Assembly (NCBI GenBank): GCA_036874045.1
Contig: CM072335.1
Coordinates: forward strand, 5,786,001-5,850,000
DNA: 64,000 nucleotides
Direction: 5' to 3'
Source: Cymodocea nodosa
Taxonomy: Eukaryota > Streptophyta > Magnoliopsida > Alismatales > Cymodoceaceae
The position numbers and the translations under genes were made by a program. Shown here piece after piece: positions 45,338 through 58,649 of the stretch. The stretch's first letter is position 1. Every line of letters begins with the position of its first letter. The notes below the pieces were generated by a model. The model was not told the DNA's origin and did not search any database. It saw only the letters and a list, made by a program, of their open reading frames with translations.

Positions 45338-46950
45338 TGTTGAGTATTTTATTTTGATGATATGTGATAAATGGATATAATCATATTTACTCAATTACTA
45401 TTATTTGTGAACGTAAATTAAGAACATCAATTAATACAGAAAAAGTTTACTAATATAAATACTTGTCTGTGATAGATCTAAAATTATGGTAAGTTAAATA
45501 ATTAGTCGTTATGTTATACTAACTTTTCATTTAACTAAACGTTAAGTTAACATGTGTTTTTATCGCAAAGCATGATATGTTTTAAAGTTATATTTTCTAT
45601 ATCATGAATAGTGCACATTTAGACAACTCGTTGAGTTAATGCGTTATTTGTATAAAGGTCATGTGAGAACTTGTTGAGTTATAGATTTAAAGGTTAAAAT
45701 AGGTCATGTGAGAACTCGTTAAGTTAGTGAGTAAAAGAGCAAAATGAAGAAACGAACTCGTTAAGTTAGTATTGTACACGTAGTGAAATTAAAGTTTACA
45801 AATGTTACATTGTATCACGTGAGTTACACATGTTTAACTCATTAAGTTAACATAACTACACACGTTGAGTTGCCATATTGAACACTAAGGCAATGCATTA
45901 GGTTAGCGTTATAAACTTAAAGTTATTTTATTGCACGTGATATATGACTCATTGTAAAAATATTTGTTTATTACTGGTTCGTTGAGTTATTAGTAACACA
46001 TTGAGTTATTAGTAACACAATGAAGTTGGTTCGTTAAGTTAACTGTAACACCACAGAGTTGATTCGTTGAGTTAGCATAACACCACAGACTTAATTCGTT
46101 GAGTTAGCTACAGTACTTGTCACATGATTTGGCACATGATGAACTCGTTGAGTTAGATACGTTAAGTTATAAATCTACTTGTATTAATCATTTAGTTAAC
46201 ATTAACACGACTTCTTATTACATTTGATGAAAAATTTTAGACAAGAAAGTTTATTTTGTAGGAAATTTTTTAGAGATCTAGGATTGATGATTAAAGAAAA
46301 TTCGAAAAGAAAACGTTGGTCAAAACGTGTGTATTTCAATGAAGGAAAAAGAGAAGATGTGAAGAGTGGAAAACTGATAGTGATTAAACGTGGAGGATAT
46401 GCATGAAGTGAATATACAGTATAAAAGGTATAGAATTTTCGTTGATTAATTATCCCTGCACACCAAATGAAATATATTTTCAAGGATCAAAAATACCTCT
46501 TCGGGGAAAAGCTCTCAGATGGAAGAAAATTCAGGAAGCAGAAAAAGTCAGATTTATGTCACTAAAGATCTGAAGTATCAAAAGAAAGTAAATTCGGTGA
46601 AGTAGAGAAAGTCAAATATTTGTCATTGAAGAATTGCAAAAGAAAAAGAAAAGAAGAAGAAGAAGAAGAAGAAGAAGAAAAATCTCGAATAGGGAGAAAT
46701 GTTTTAAATTTTGCAAATTAGTTTTTTCTATTTGTAGTTATGAAATTGATTAGATGAAACATGGCATCGTTATATAATCGCATCTACAATTTCAAAAGAG
46801 AATTGAATTGTATATTGTAATTGAAACCTTGAATAAAATGATTTGATTAAAATAGTGTCTTGACTTGTTTTTATTTTTGAAGTTTCAATTATAAACAAAA
46901 ATGTTGAAAAACATAATTCACCCCCTCTTGTGTAGCCATTTGATCCTACA
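45338..46950 (+). repeat. C1 5' LTR
   Basis: 1613 bp, tgttgagtatt...gatcctaca. Carries many diverged CGTTGAGTTA motifs and the block shared with Athila-like LTRs near 45836-45940. An (AAG)n tract at about 46651-46680 in the R/U5 part. More diverged than the C2 LTRs, so older. Confidence 0.85.
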
Positions 46951-46952
46951 AG

Positions 46953-46964
46953 TGATATCAGAGC
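46953..46964 (+). other. Primer binding site, initiator tRNA-Met type (C1)
   Basis: tgatatcagagc, one change from TGGTATCAGAGC. Confidence 0.8.
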
Positions 46965-47149
46965 TAGTTAATAATCTTCGATATAAAATCGATACCAACT
47001 TAATTAATATCAAAGCTTATTCTACCTTTTTTGTTTTTAAACAGAAATTAATACTTGAACATATGTTTAACTTTCTTGATTTTGAGCTCAAGTTGTTTTA
47101 AAATTTTAAACTATTTAAAATCAAATAGGTTGAAAAATCTAAGGTAAGA

Positions 47150-49024
47150 TAATTACTGGAAATGGTAATTTTTCTTTGTATGAAGGCTAAAATCTTAATT
47201 GCCCTCCTTTATTTAATGGAATACATTTTGAATATTGGAAATATAGGATGACAATCTTTCTTCAAAAAATAGATCACAAGTTGTGATTCATGATTTCTAA
47301 ACCATATACTCCATTAACTACTTCTTATAATACTTGGACAATTACTGAAAAAGAAAATGAAACTCTAAATGCTAAGGGCTTAAATATCTTATTTTGTGCA
47401 TTGAGTTATGAATAGTTCAGTAAAGTGTCGACATATAAATCTACTTATGAGGTATAACATGCATTAGAAGTTTCATATGAAGGTATTTCTCAAGTTAAAG
47501 AGACTAAGATTAACATGTTAATTCATAAGTATGAACTCTTTAAGATGCATGAAGATGAAAGTATTTCTGAGATGTTTTCCAAATTCCTAGATATAATAAA
47601 CTCTTTAAAATGCTTAGGAAAGAATTTTGAATAGAAGTATTTGGTGAGAAAAATTCTCAAATCCCTATATTCTAAATGGTCTCAAAAAGTAATATCTATA
47701 GAGAAATCATGAGATTTAAATGTTTATACTATAAATGAACTTATAGGAAATTTAACTACTTATGAAGTTCAATTAAATGATTCACTGAGTCACAACAAAC
47801 TAAAAATGAAGAAAGAAATAGTTTTCGAAATTAATTCAGATTCTGAAATAACTACTGATTCTGACGAGAATTTGATTTTGCTAACTAGGAAATTCAAGAA
47901 AGCATAGAAAACTAAGAAACAACAAAGGAACAAAAATGACAAACCCTCAACATCAAAGTCACTAAATTAAAAAAATTCTTCATCTAGAAATTATGTATGT
48001 TACAACTGCAAGAAACCTGGACATCTTTCTATAAGGAAAAATGAAGAGCAAAGTAGGACAAATTAGAAGAAGATGGCTTAGAAAACTCAGAAAAAGTTTT
48101 ACAAGAAAAAGGCTTTGAAGGTCACTTGGGATGACACGTTTGAAGAATCTGAATCTGAGGAATTATCATCAAAATCTTCACATTCAGAAGAAGAACAAGA
48201 GTTAGAATACGTTACTCATGTGTGCTTCATGACAGATGAGTCTAAGGTAATATCTAATCCCGAAAGTCATTCAGATTTTAACTTTGATAAATTATTATGT
48301 GCTTATCATGCATTATTATAAAAACTTAAAGTTTGTAAACTAGAAAATAAGAATATTAGAAACTCTTTGTCTATTTTGGAAGAAGAAAATTGTTTCTTGT
48401 CTACTACTTTAGAGAAGTTTAAATGTGATAATGAAAATCATGCTAGGGATTTGCATAAATTTAGATTTAATGAATGTGTCTTGCATGAACGAATACAAAA
48501 TATAAATGTTGAAAAATTAAAGATAGAATCTGAAAATGAAAAACTGAGAAACAATATAAATGATCTTGAGTTAGAGATCGACAAATTAAAAATAAGAGAG
48601 CTAGATTTAAATTCCACCATTGAGAAATGGAATTTAAGTCAAACTAAGTTAGACAAACTAACTAGTACTTTTGCGGTGTTATATAAATTTAACTTAGGAT
48701 TTGATTATCTTGAATATCTTGAATCTTAAGCTAACAAAGGATTTATTAGTTGCAGTTCAAGTAAATCTAAGACTAAAATTCCTTTTATCATGAAACAAGG
48801 TAATAAATATGTAGAAGTAAGTACTTCAAGAGATGAATCGTGCACTAATAATGTAAACCAATGTGATTTATCTAAATATACTTCTAACATGACTATTAAT
48901 ATTTCTAAAAATCTTGTTTCTTGTTTCGGATATTTAGTTACTAATGTTTCTAAAATTTCAGATAATTGTAGTAAACTGAAAATTCAAAAATTTGAGTATA
49001 AAATTCAAAATATTGGTATTAGAC
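47150..49024 (+). pseudogene. C1 gag, degraded
   Basis: Colinear with C2 gag (53175-55070) but the start codon is ATA, and there are at least ten stops. The zinc knuckle is broken: CYNCKKPGHLS runs straight into RKNEE because of a small deletion that removes the last cysteine. At the position of the C2 frameshift near 54130 this copy has one A fewer and keeps the frame, which identifies the C2 change as a later insertion. Ends where the minus LTR starts. Confidence 0.8.
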
Positions 49025-51225
49025 TGTTTGGGTTTTCCCAGCACTACACTAGAAAAACTTGGATTTGTTACTTCTATTTTTACATAGTTAATTTATCTTT
49101 ATGCCTATTCTTTCTTTTAGAAGTAAACAAACAACCTTTAATACAATTTAGATATTAATTCCAATTTGCACTTTAACTGCAAGTGCACAGTGTCTACTGT
49201 ATCAGTGTGCAAGTACAGGTCGATCCCACAAGGAATTGCTGACGAATTTAAGAAATGTTTGATTGTGAACAATTCAAATTTATATTCAATAAGCACTCCG
49301 TTGAGTTACAGTTAACTCAACGGACTAAGTTCATTAAGTTATGGCTAACTCAACGGACTATCCTCATGGACTTAAGTTAACTCCACGAGTCTCTCTCTTC
49401 TTTATAATACTGCTGTTTACAAAGGAATTCGACCAACCATTGGGCAATTTCACAGATTGTAAATAACATCAATTAAGCTTTTTAATGCTAGTTAACATTG
49501 GATTTATCATTAAGCAATACTAACATTCAGATGATTCAAATAGTCACCATTAAAATCTTTAAGTTTTTTGTACGAACCAATTGCAGTAAACTGTAAAATT
49601 AAAACTAACATAAAACAATCATAAAACTGATACAGATAACATTAATCGCGATACAACACAAACAATACAACACTCAAATACAACATACAAACAAAGATAA
49701 ATTGTTTTTGGTATTTTTGTTTTGATGTGAACATGGAAATGGGCGAAATGTGAAATGTAAAGTAATCTCACTTGACATTAAATACTTCCGACACTACTTG
49801 CAACGCGATTACATCACTGAAAATTAAACCACTTATAATTCTGTCTCCTCTCCCTATAGAATCGCGAGTCTAGAATTGCAAGATGATCTCCTCTTCAGCA
49901 TACAGGCATCAACCCGAAGCCAAGGCTAAAAGCTTTACGATCTCCTGAAATATGAGTCGGCGCTTGGTGAAAATGTCTTCCCTTCCCGCGACGCGATCAC
50001 TCCTCACAATGGTTGTCAGACACTATGTTTGGCTCGGAATTGACCCGACATCAGGCAAGTATCCTCATAGACCTCCGATGATTGGTGATTATGGTGGTGA
50101 TAACGATGGTTGATGTGATACTTCAGAGAATCGCCGATACTGTCTGCAGAAAGCTCGGTGCTCCTCCTCTGTATACACTGGTCGTCCATCGATCACACAC
50201 TTTTCTTCTTTTTCTTCTTTTCTTTTATATTTCTTCAGTAGTAACTGCTTCTGCTTGAATGGTCGGTTGGATTTCCTTCATTCATATTAACGGCGATGAT
50301 TTCTTCTCCCTGCGCGATACGTGCAAACGTGGTTTTTCTCTTCCAACTGTTTGTTCCTGCAACCGCTACAGTGGCATATTAGAAAATAAATAGTCCGTGG
50401 AGTTACAGATAACTCAACGGTCTTTTTTCGTTGATTTAACTATAAAACACGTGCATAAATTTTACTATCCAATACTTAGGTGCATTTCGGATACTTATAA
50501 ACTTAACTATCCGATGCTCAGATGCATTTTAGATAGTTACAAATAACTCACCGATATATAACTTAAGTAAATCTACCAGATCTCGACACTTGTCAACAGC
50601 ATTTTAATCATAAAATAACATTTCAGAGAGTTACAGGTCTAACTATCTGATGCTCAGATGCATTTCGGATAGTTACAACTAAGTCACCGAAAATCCACTT
50701 AAGTCACTTTACCAGAACATGACACGTGTCCTCAGCTATTTTATAAATAAAAAGAGATTTCGGAGAGTTATACATATAACTATCCGATGCCCAACTGCAA
50801 TTTCGGATAGTTATAGATAACTCACCAAAAGTTCACTTAAGTCATGTATTATGGTTTCGACACGTGTACTTCATGAAATAATAAAATATTCTCTCAAAAC
50901 ATAACTGTTCGGCAATTTAAACATAACCATCTGATACATGTTCGGTCTATTAAACATAACTGTCCGAATATGTTTGGTATGTTAAACATAACTGTCTGAA
51001 TTATCAGAAAATTTAGATACTTAAGAATTTCACATCCTGCAACTTACCGACAGTTCAGAAATATACTAAATTGACATTAATTCCCCAAAATTAAGCAGAT
51101 TCTTATATTAAAGCATATAACAGTGCAATTATAACATAATAGCTTAATTCTTATATGATAAGCTAAATATTATGTAATTAACCATCATTTAACTGTTAAT
51201 AATATGCACTTTTTCATTCTAAACA
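49025..51225 (-). mobile_element. Solo Athila-like LTR (long type), minus strand, in C1
   Basis: 2201 bp; reverse complement runs tgtttagaatg to cccaaaca. Flanks tagac and cctct do not match, and comparison with C2 shows that C1 lacks about 2.04 kb of pol between the flanks (C2 55071-57110: protease, integrase). So the insertion was accompanied or followed by a deletion. Confidence 0.85.
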
Positions 51226-51362
51226 CCTCTCTACCAGAACATTAGTCTATAATAGGTACAAAGTGGATCTTTAGAAACAAAACTAATGAGACTAGTCAAG
51301 TTGTAAGAAACAAAGCTAGATTAGTTGCACAAGGGTATACACAGGAAGAAGGACTTGATTAT
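51226..51362 (+). pseudogene. C1 reverse transcriptase fragment
   Basis: Encodes IIGTKWIFRNKTNE ... NKARLVAQGYTQEEGLDY, the start of a copia RT, matching C2 57127-57248. C2 begins directly after 'GLDY'. The stretch ends in attat at 51358-51362, which should reappear after the C2 3' LTR outside the window. Confidence 0.85.
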
Positions 51363-52974
51363 TGTTGAGTATTTTTGTTTTGATGATGTGTGCTGAATGA
51401 AAATAATCATATTTCCTCAATTACTATTGCTTGTGAAAAGAAATTAAAATCATCAATTAATACAGAAAAAGCTTATTGATATAAATACTTGTCTGTATTG
51501 GATCTGAAGTTAATATCTAGTCGTTTCGTTGCATTAATTTCTCATTTAGCTAAACGTTAAGTTAACGTGTGTTTTTATTGAAAAGCATGATATGTTTTAA
51601 TGTTATATCTTCTGTATCATGAACAGTGCACGTTTAGACAACTCGTTAAGTTAAAGTTTTGTTTGTATAGAGGCCATGTGAGAACTCGTTAAGTTAGAGG
51701 CTTAAAGGTTAAAATAGGTCACGTAATAACTCGTTAAGTTAGTGAGTAAAAGAAGAGACGAACTCGTTAAGTTAGTGTTATACACGTGGTGAAATTATAA
51801 GTTACGAATGTTGTATTGTATCACGTGAGGTGCACATGTTTAACTCGTTAAGTTAACATAACTAAACGCGTTGAGTTGCTATATTGAACACTAAGGCAAC
51901 ACGTTAGGTTAGCGTTATAAACTTAAGTTGTTATTTTTGCACGTGATAAAATTCTTATTATAAAAACATTTGTTTATTACTGGTTCGTTGAGTTATCGTA
52001 ACACAACGGAAATGGTTCGTTGAGTTATCATAACACAACGGAGATGGTTCGTTGAGATAACATAACACCATAGACTTAGTTCGTTGAGTTAGCTACAGTA
52101 CTTGTCATGTGAAATGGCACATGAGGAACTCGTTAAGTTAGAAACGTTAAGTTATATATATACTTGTATTACTCGTTTAGTTAACATTAAAGTAACGATT
52201 TCTTATTACACTGATGAAAAACTTTTGGACGAGAAAGTTTATTTTTTAGGAAATTTTTCAGAGATCCAGGACTGATGATTAAAGAAAATTCGTAATATAA
52301 ACGTGGGTTAGAACGTGTGTGTTTTGATGAAGGAAAAAGGAAAGACGTGGAGAAGGGAAAAACTGGTAGTGGTTAAATGTGAAGGATATGCATGAAATGA
52401 AGATACAGTATAAAAGGCATAGAATTCTCATTGATCAATTTATCATTGCACACAAAACGAAAAATCTTTTCAAGGATCAAACAATCCCTACACACCAAAA
52501 GAAAAATCTTTTTCAGGGATAAAAACACCTTCTTGGGGAAAATCTCTCAAGTGGAAGAAAGTTCAGTGAAGCACAAAAAGGTAAGATTTTCGTCACTGAA
52601 GATTTGAAGTATCATAAGAAAGCAAAATCGGTGAAGCATGAAAAGACAAGATATTCCTCACTGAAGAATTGCTGAAGAAGAAAAAGAAGAAGAAGAAAGA
52701 TCTCAAATAGGGAGAAAAGTTTTAAATTCCGTAAATTAGTTTTTTCTGTTTGTAGTTATGAAATTGTTTAGATGATATATGGTATCGAAATATAATTGCA
52801 TCTACAATTTCTGAGGAGAATTGAATTGTATATTGTAATTGAAACCTTGAATAAAAATGAATTTATGAAAACAATGTCTCGACTTGTTTTTGAGATTTAA
52901 AGTTTCAATTATATTTCAAAAAATATTAAAGATACACAATTCACCCCCCTCTTGTGTAGCCATACGATCCTACA
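51363..52974 (+). repeat. C2 5' LTR
   Basis: 1612 bp, tgttgagtatt...gatcctaca. U3 has a series of actcgttaagtta motifs and the block 51841-51944 shared with Athila-like LTRs; a CGTTGAGTTA/TAACACAACG hairpin lies at 51986-52009. Confidence 0.9.
52409..52417 (+). promoter_or_regulatory. C2 LTR TATA box
   Basis: tataaaagg, followed about 30 bases later by the likely transcript start. The same site is in the 3' LTR near 63929 and in C1 near 46422. Confidence 0.65.
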
Positions 52975-52976
52975 AG

Positions 52977-52988
52977 TGGTATCAAAGC
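52977..52988 (+). other. Primer binding site, initiator tRNA-Met type (C2)
   Basis: tggtatcaaagc, one change from TGGTATCAGAGC, two bases after the LTR. Confidence 0.9.
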
Positions 52989-53174
52989 TTTGTTAATAAT
53001 CTTTGATATAAAATCGATACCAACTTATTTAATATCATTGCTTATTCTACCTTCCTTATTTTTAAACAAAAATTAATATCTGAGCATACGTTTAACTTTC
53101 TTGATTTAAGGCTCAAATTGTTTTAAAGTTTTTAGATTGTTTAAAATCAAATAGGTTGAAAAATCTAAGGTAAA

Positions 53175-55434
53175 ATGGCTACTGGAAATGGTAATTTTTC
53201 TTTATATGAAGGCTAAAATCATAATCGTCCTCCTTTATTTGATGGAATACATTTTGAATATTGGAAATATAGGATGACTATTTTTCTTCAAAGTATAGAT
53301 CATAAGTTGTGGTTCATGATTTCTAAACCATATACTCTGTTAACTACTCCTTATAATACTTGGACAATTACTGAAAAAGAAAATGAAACTCTGAATGCTA
53401 AGGGCTTAAATATTTTATTTTGTGTATTGAGTTATGAACAGTTCAGTAAAGTGTCGGCATATAAATCTGCTTATGAAGTGTGGCATGCATTAGAAGTTTC
53501 ACATGAAGGTACTTCTCAAGTTAAAAAGATAAAAATAAACATGTTGATTCATAAGTATGAACTCTTTAAGATGCATAAAGACGAAAATATTTCTAAGATG
53601 TTTTCCAGATTTCTAGATATCATAAACTCTTTAAAATGTTTAGGAAAGAATTTTGAACAGAAGGATTTGGTGAGGAAAATTCTCAAATCCCTAAGTTCTA
53701 AATGGTCTCAGAAAGTAACATCAATTGAGGAATCACGAGATTTAAATGTTTATACTATAAATGAACTTATAGGAAATTTAATAGCTTATGAAGTTCAATT
53801 AAATGAATCACTGAGTCACAACAAACTAAAAATGAAGAAAGAAATAGCCTTCGAAATTAATTCAGATTCTGATATATCTACTAATTCTGATGAGGATTTG
53901 ATTTTGCTAACTAGGAAATTCAAGAAAGCATGGAAAGCTAGGAAACAGCAAAGGAACAAAAATGATAAACCCTCAACGTCAAAATCATTGAATGACAAGA
54001 ATTTTTCATCTAGAAAGTATGTATGTTACAACTGTAAGAAACCTGGACATCTTTCTCCAGATTGTCCTATGAGGAAAAATGAAAAGCAAAGTAGGACAAA
54101 TCAGAAGAAGATGACTCAAAAAACTCAGAAAAAAGTTTTACAAGAAAAAGGCTTTGAAGGTCACTTGGGATGACACGTCTGAAGAGTCTGAATCTGAGGA
54201 ATCAACATCAAAATCTTCACATTCAGAAGGAGAACAAGAGTTAGAAGACGTTGCTCATGTGCGCTTCATGGCAGATGAGTCTAAGGTAATATCTGTTCCT
54301 GAAAGTCATTCAGATTTCAACTTTGATGAATTATTATGTGCTTATCATGTATTATTACAAAAACTTAAAGTATGTAAACTGGAAAATAAGAATATTAGAA
54401 AATCTTCATCCATTATGGAAGAAGAAAATTGTTTCCTGTCTACTACTTTAGAAAAGTTTAAATGTGATAATGAAAATCATGTTAGAGATTTGCAAAAATT
54501 TAGATTTAATGAATGTATCTTGCATGAACAAATACAGAATATAAATGTTGAAAAATTAAAGATAGAATCTGAAAATGAAATGTTGAGAAACAATATAAAT
54601 GAACTTGAATTAGAGATAGAAAAATTAAAACTGAGAGAGCAAGATTTAAATTCTACCTTTGAGAAATGGAATTTAAGTCAAACTAAGTTAGACAAACTAA
54701 CAAGTACCCCTGCGGTGTCTTATAAATTTGGCTTAGGATTTGATTATCCTGAATATCCTGAATCTCAAGCTAATAAAGGATTTATTAGTTGTAGTTCAAG
54801 TAAATCTAAGACTAAAATTCCTTTTATTATGAAACAAGGTAATAAATATGTAGAAGTAGGTACTTCAATGGATGAATCATGTAGTAATAATATAAATCAA
54901 TGTGATTTGTCAAATTGTACTTCTAACATAACTATAAATGTTTCTAAAAATCTTGTTTCTTGTTCTGGAAATTCAGTTTCTAATGTTTTTAAAATTTCAA
55001 ACAATTGTAGTAAACTGAAAATTCAGAAACCTGAGCATGTAATTCAATACACTAGTATTAGACCAATTACTCCTTCTGCATGTGATAAAACAAAAAATTC
55101 TTGTGCAGAAAAAGATTTTGTATGTACGGAAAGTGTTAATAGAAGTACAAAATCTTGGTATGAACTTACAGAAATGTATAAGCATGATCAAAATAAATTA
55201 ACAACTGATAAAAATATGTTTGGTCTTGATTATACTACATCTGAAAACAAAAAGAATGATTGCAAAAGCAATAATGCTATATGTGAGTATGAAGCTAATG
55301 ATAAATCAATAGTACTTACAACTAATAAGAATATAAATGATAATGTTAAACTATTTTTAAACAAAAAGAAGAAATATGCGTTTAATGAACTTGGTCCTCA
55401 ACAACATTGGGTACCAAGAAAAAGTTTTTCTTAA
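53175..55434 (+). pseudogene. C2 gag, one stop and one frameshift
   Basis: ATG at 53175 gives a typical copia start (MATGNGNFSLYEG), then a stop at 53214 shared with C1. From 53217 a UBN2/retrotran_gag-type capsid region (FEYWKYRM, a W-x-AL-x-VSHEGT segment, KMFSRFLDIINSL) leads to a CCHC knuckle at 54024-54065. One extra A in the run near 54130 shifts the frame; the second frame is open from 54154 to 55434 and holds the long, mostly helical Sirevirus-type extension (acidic EESESEE region, then coiled coil). Ends in HWVPRKSFS and TAA. The protease starts in another frame that overlaps the end, so Gag and Pol may naturally be separated here by a stop or shift. Gag forms the particle and binds RNA. 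Confidence 0.85.
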
Positions 55435-58400
55435 TATGTTGCAGGAGGAAACAACATCAAAATGGATCTTGGACAGTGGAGCGTCAAGTCACATGACCGG
55501 AAAAAAAAGTCTATTACAAAATTTTACAAATACCATGAAAGGAAGTGTAACATTTGGAAACAAAATCAAAGATAAAATTATAGGTATGGGCAATGTTCAA
55601 ATAACTCCTACTTGTGTTATTTCGAATGTACTATATGTAGAAAACCTAGGATTTAATTTGCTGTGTCATAAAACTAACTGAAAATGGATATTATGTAGTG
55701 TTTGAAGATAATGTAAATAATTGATAAAAATACAGATGAAATTAAGTTTATTGCTAAAAGAAAAGGTTCTGTATGCATTTTATCTTTACCTTCTAATGCA
55801 GTTGATTTAAATTCATGTTTGCTAGCTGAAACTAGTGATGCATATCTATGGCATAAAAGGATTGGGCATATAAATATGAGACTGTTACATAAACTATCTA
55901 GAAAACATTTAGTGAAAGGTTTACCAAAGATTAAATACTCAAAGAACTTTATGTGTGATGCATGTGAGTTAAGTAAACTTCACAAAAACTCTTTTAAATC
56001 CAAAACTGATATTTTAAGCAAGAGAGTCTTAGAACTTATACATATGGATCTATTTGGACCAACAAGAATCAAGAGTCTTGGTGGTAAATGGTATGTATTT
56101 GTTTTAGTAGATGACTTCTCTAGATACACTTGGGTATATTTTCTAGCATCTAAGACAGAAGTTTTTGAAAAATTTAAAATGTTTTGCAATTTTATTCAAA
56201 ATGAGCAAAGTGTCTCTATTCAAAAACTTAGGAGTGATCATGGAACTGAATTTGATAATGATTAAATGGATAACTATTGTAATGAGCATGGCATTGATCA
56301 TAGATTTTCTTTTCCAAGAGCACCGTGTCAAAATGGTGTTGTTGAGAGAAAGAATAGATCACTTCAAGAAATGGCCAGAACTATGTTGAATGAACATAAG
56401 TTACCTCAAAATCTTTGGGCTGAAGCAGTAAATACAGCTTGTTATGTTATTAACAGAAGTCATTTAAGACCTCATGTTAATAAAATTCCTTTTGAAATTA
56501 TGTTTAATAGGGTTCCAAAAATTTCCTATATGAAACCATTTAGCTGCAAGTGTTTCATTCTTAATACTAAGGATAAAAGGGATAAATTTCAAGCCAAATT
56601 GGATGAAGGAATTTTTGTAGGTTACTCTACTAGAAGTAAAGCCTATAGAGTATATAACAAGACTTCTAGGACTATTGAAGAAACCCTCATGTAAGCTTCA
56701 ATGAAAATTCTCTTAGAGAATCTCAATTTAAAGTTGATAATGATGATATGATCAATTTCCCAAATGAGTTAGAGATCAATAGAGAGATTGATGATTTATC
56801 TAAGAAAATCAAAAATATGAACTTAAATGATCAAACTAATGATGAAAGTGATGGACTTTCAGATGTTGATGAGAATATTAAGGAAAATCAAAGAAATTGG
56901 CGTTATTCTTCATCACATCCCATTACTCAAGTCATTGGTAATATTAATGAGGGAGTTAAAACTAGAGCTTCAGTAAATTTAAATAGTATGTGTATGTTTG
57001 TTTCTATGGTGGAACCAAGGAATATACAAGAAGCATTATCTGATGAAAATTGGATAGTGGCAATGCAAGAAGAACTAAATCAATTCATCAAAAATGATGT
57101 ATGGGAATTAGTTTCTCCACCAGAAAATCAGTCTATAATAGGTACAAAGTGGATCTTTAGAAACAAAACTAACGAAACTGGTCAAATTATAAGGAATAAA
57201 GCTAGATTAGTTGCATAAAGGTATACACAGGAAGAATGATTAGATTATGATGAAACATTTGCTCCTATGGCTAGGTTAGAAAGTATTAGAATATTATTGG
57301 CCTATGCTTGTTATATAGATTTTAAATTATATCAAATGGATGTAAAGAGTGCATTTCTAAATGGTTTAATTAATGAAGAAGTCTATGTAAAACAACCACC
57401 TGGATTTGAAGATATTAAAAATCCTGACTTTGTGTATAAATTGAAGAAAGTCTTATATGGTTTGAAGCAAGCACCTAGATCATGGTATGAAAGATTGTCT
57501 ATTTTTTAATAGAAAAATGCTATATCATGGGAAAAGTGGATCATACTCTATTTATTAAGAGAGATGGTAAAGATCAGATTGTTGTTCAAATATACGTGGA
57601 TGATATAATCTTTGGAGCAACCTCTGATAAGTTGATAGAAATATTCTCTAAAGAGATGACTAATCAGTTTGAAATGAGTATGATAGGAGAACTTTCATAT
57701 TTTCTAGGACTTTAAATTAAGCAAATGGATAAAGGTATATTTTTAAATCAGGAAAAATATGCAGATGAAATGCTTAAGAAATTTAATTTTAATGATACAA
57801 GGATTCGAGGAACTCCTATGAGTACTACTTTAAAGTTAGATATTGATGACATAGGAAAATCTATAAATCAAAAAAAATATAGAAGTATGATTGGTTCTTT
57901 ACTTTATTTGACTGCTAGTAGACCTGATATTATGTTTGTTGTGTGTGTTTGTGCTAGATTTCAATCTAATCCTAAGGAATCACACTTAATTGCAGTTAAA
58001 AGAATATTTAGATATATACAAGGAACTAAAAATTTTGGACTGTATTATTCTAAGGATAGTTCAATAAATCTTATAGGATATACTGATGCTGATTATGTAG
58101 GATCTAAATCTGATAGAAAGAGTACTAGTGATACATGTCAATTATTGGGAAATAATTTGGTGTCATGGTTTAGTAAAAAGCAAAACTGTGTAGCACTTTC
58201 AACTACAGAAGCTGAATATGTTGTTGTTGCACTGTGTTGCACTCAGATTCTGTGGATAAGGCAAACTTTAGAAGATTTTGGATTATCTTATGAAACAACT
58301 GAGATTTATTGTGACAGTAGTTCTGCAATAAATCTTTTTAAAAATCCTGTATTACATTCAAGAGCAAAGCATATAGAGGTTAGACATCATTTTCTAAGAG

Positions 58401-58543
58401 ATAACATAATTAAAGGAAAAATTAAATTAGAATTTGTGTCTAGTAAAAATCAATTAGCTGATATATTTACAAAACCTCTAGACGAAAATACATTCTGCAA
58501 CATTAGATTAAATTTAGGTATTTGTAGGCTATGTGATGTGTAA
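55376..58543 (+). pseudogene. C2 pol: protease, integrase, RT, RNase H
   Basis: Copia order. Protease active site DSGA (DSG at 55472-55480) in WILDSGASSHMTG; GAG-pre-integrase and integrase zinc region (H-x3-H about 55849, C-x2-C about 55951); core with D in HMDLFGP, D in RSDHGTEF and E in GVVERKN; RT with QMDVKSAFLNG, YGLKQAPR and YVDD at 57593-57604; RNase H with DADYVGSKSDRKST and TEAEYV; C-terminal ADIFTKPL. Breaks: frameshifts between 55681 and 55819, stops at 56263 and 56692, stops near 57216 and 57236, a frameshift near 57510, a stop at 57713. All catalytic motifs are present, so decay is recent. Confidence 0.9.
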
Positions 58544-58649
58544 AATGCTTAAACTCCACATAAAAAGATAAATATTATTGATGATGTTGTTCACCTAATA
58601 GATATTATATACTTATTATAAATATCTAAAGTAATATCTAAACTACTGC

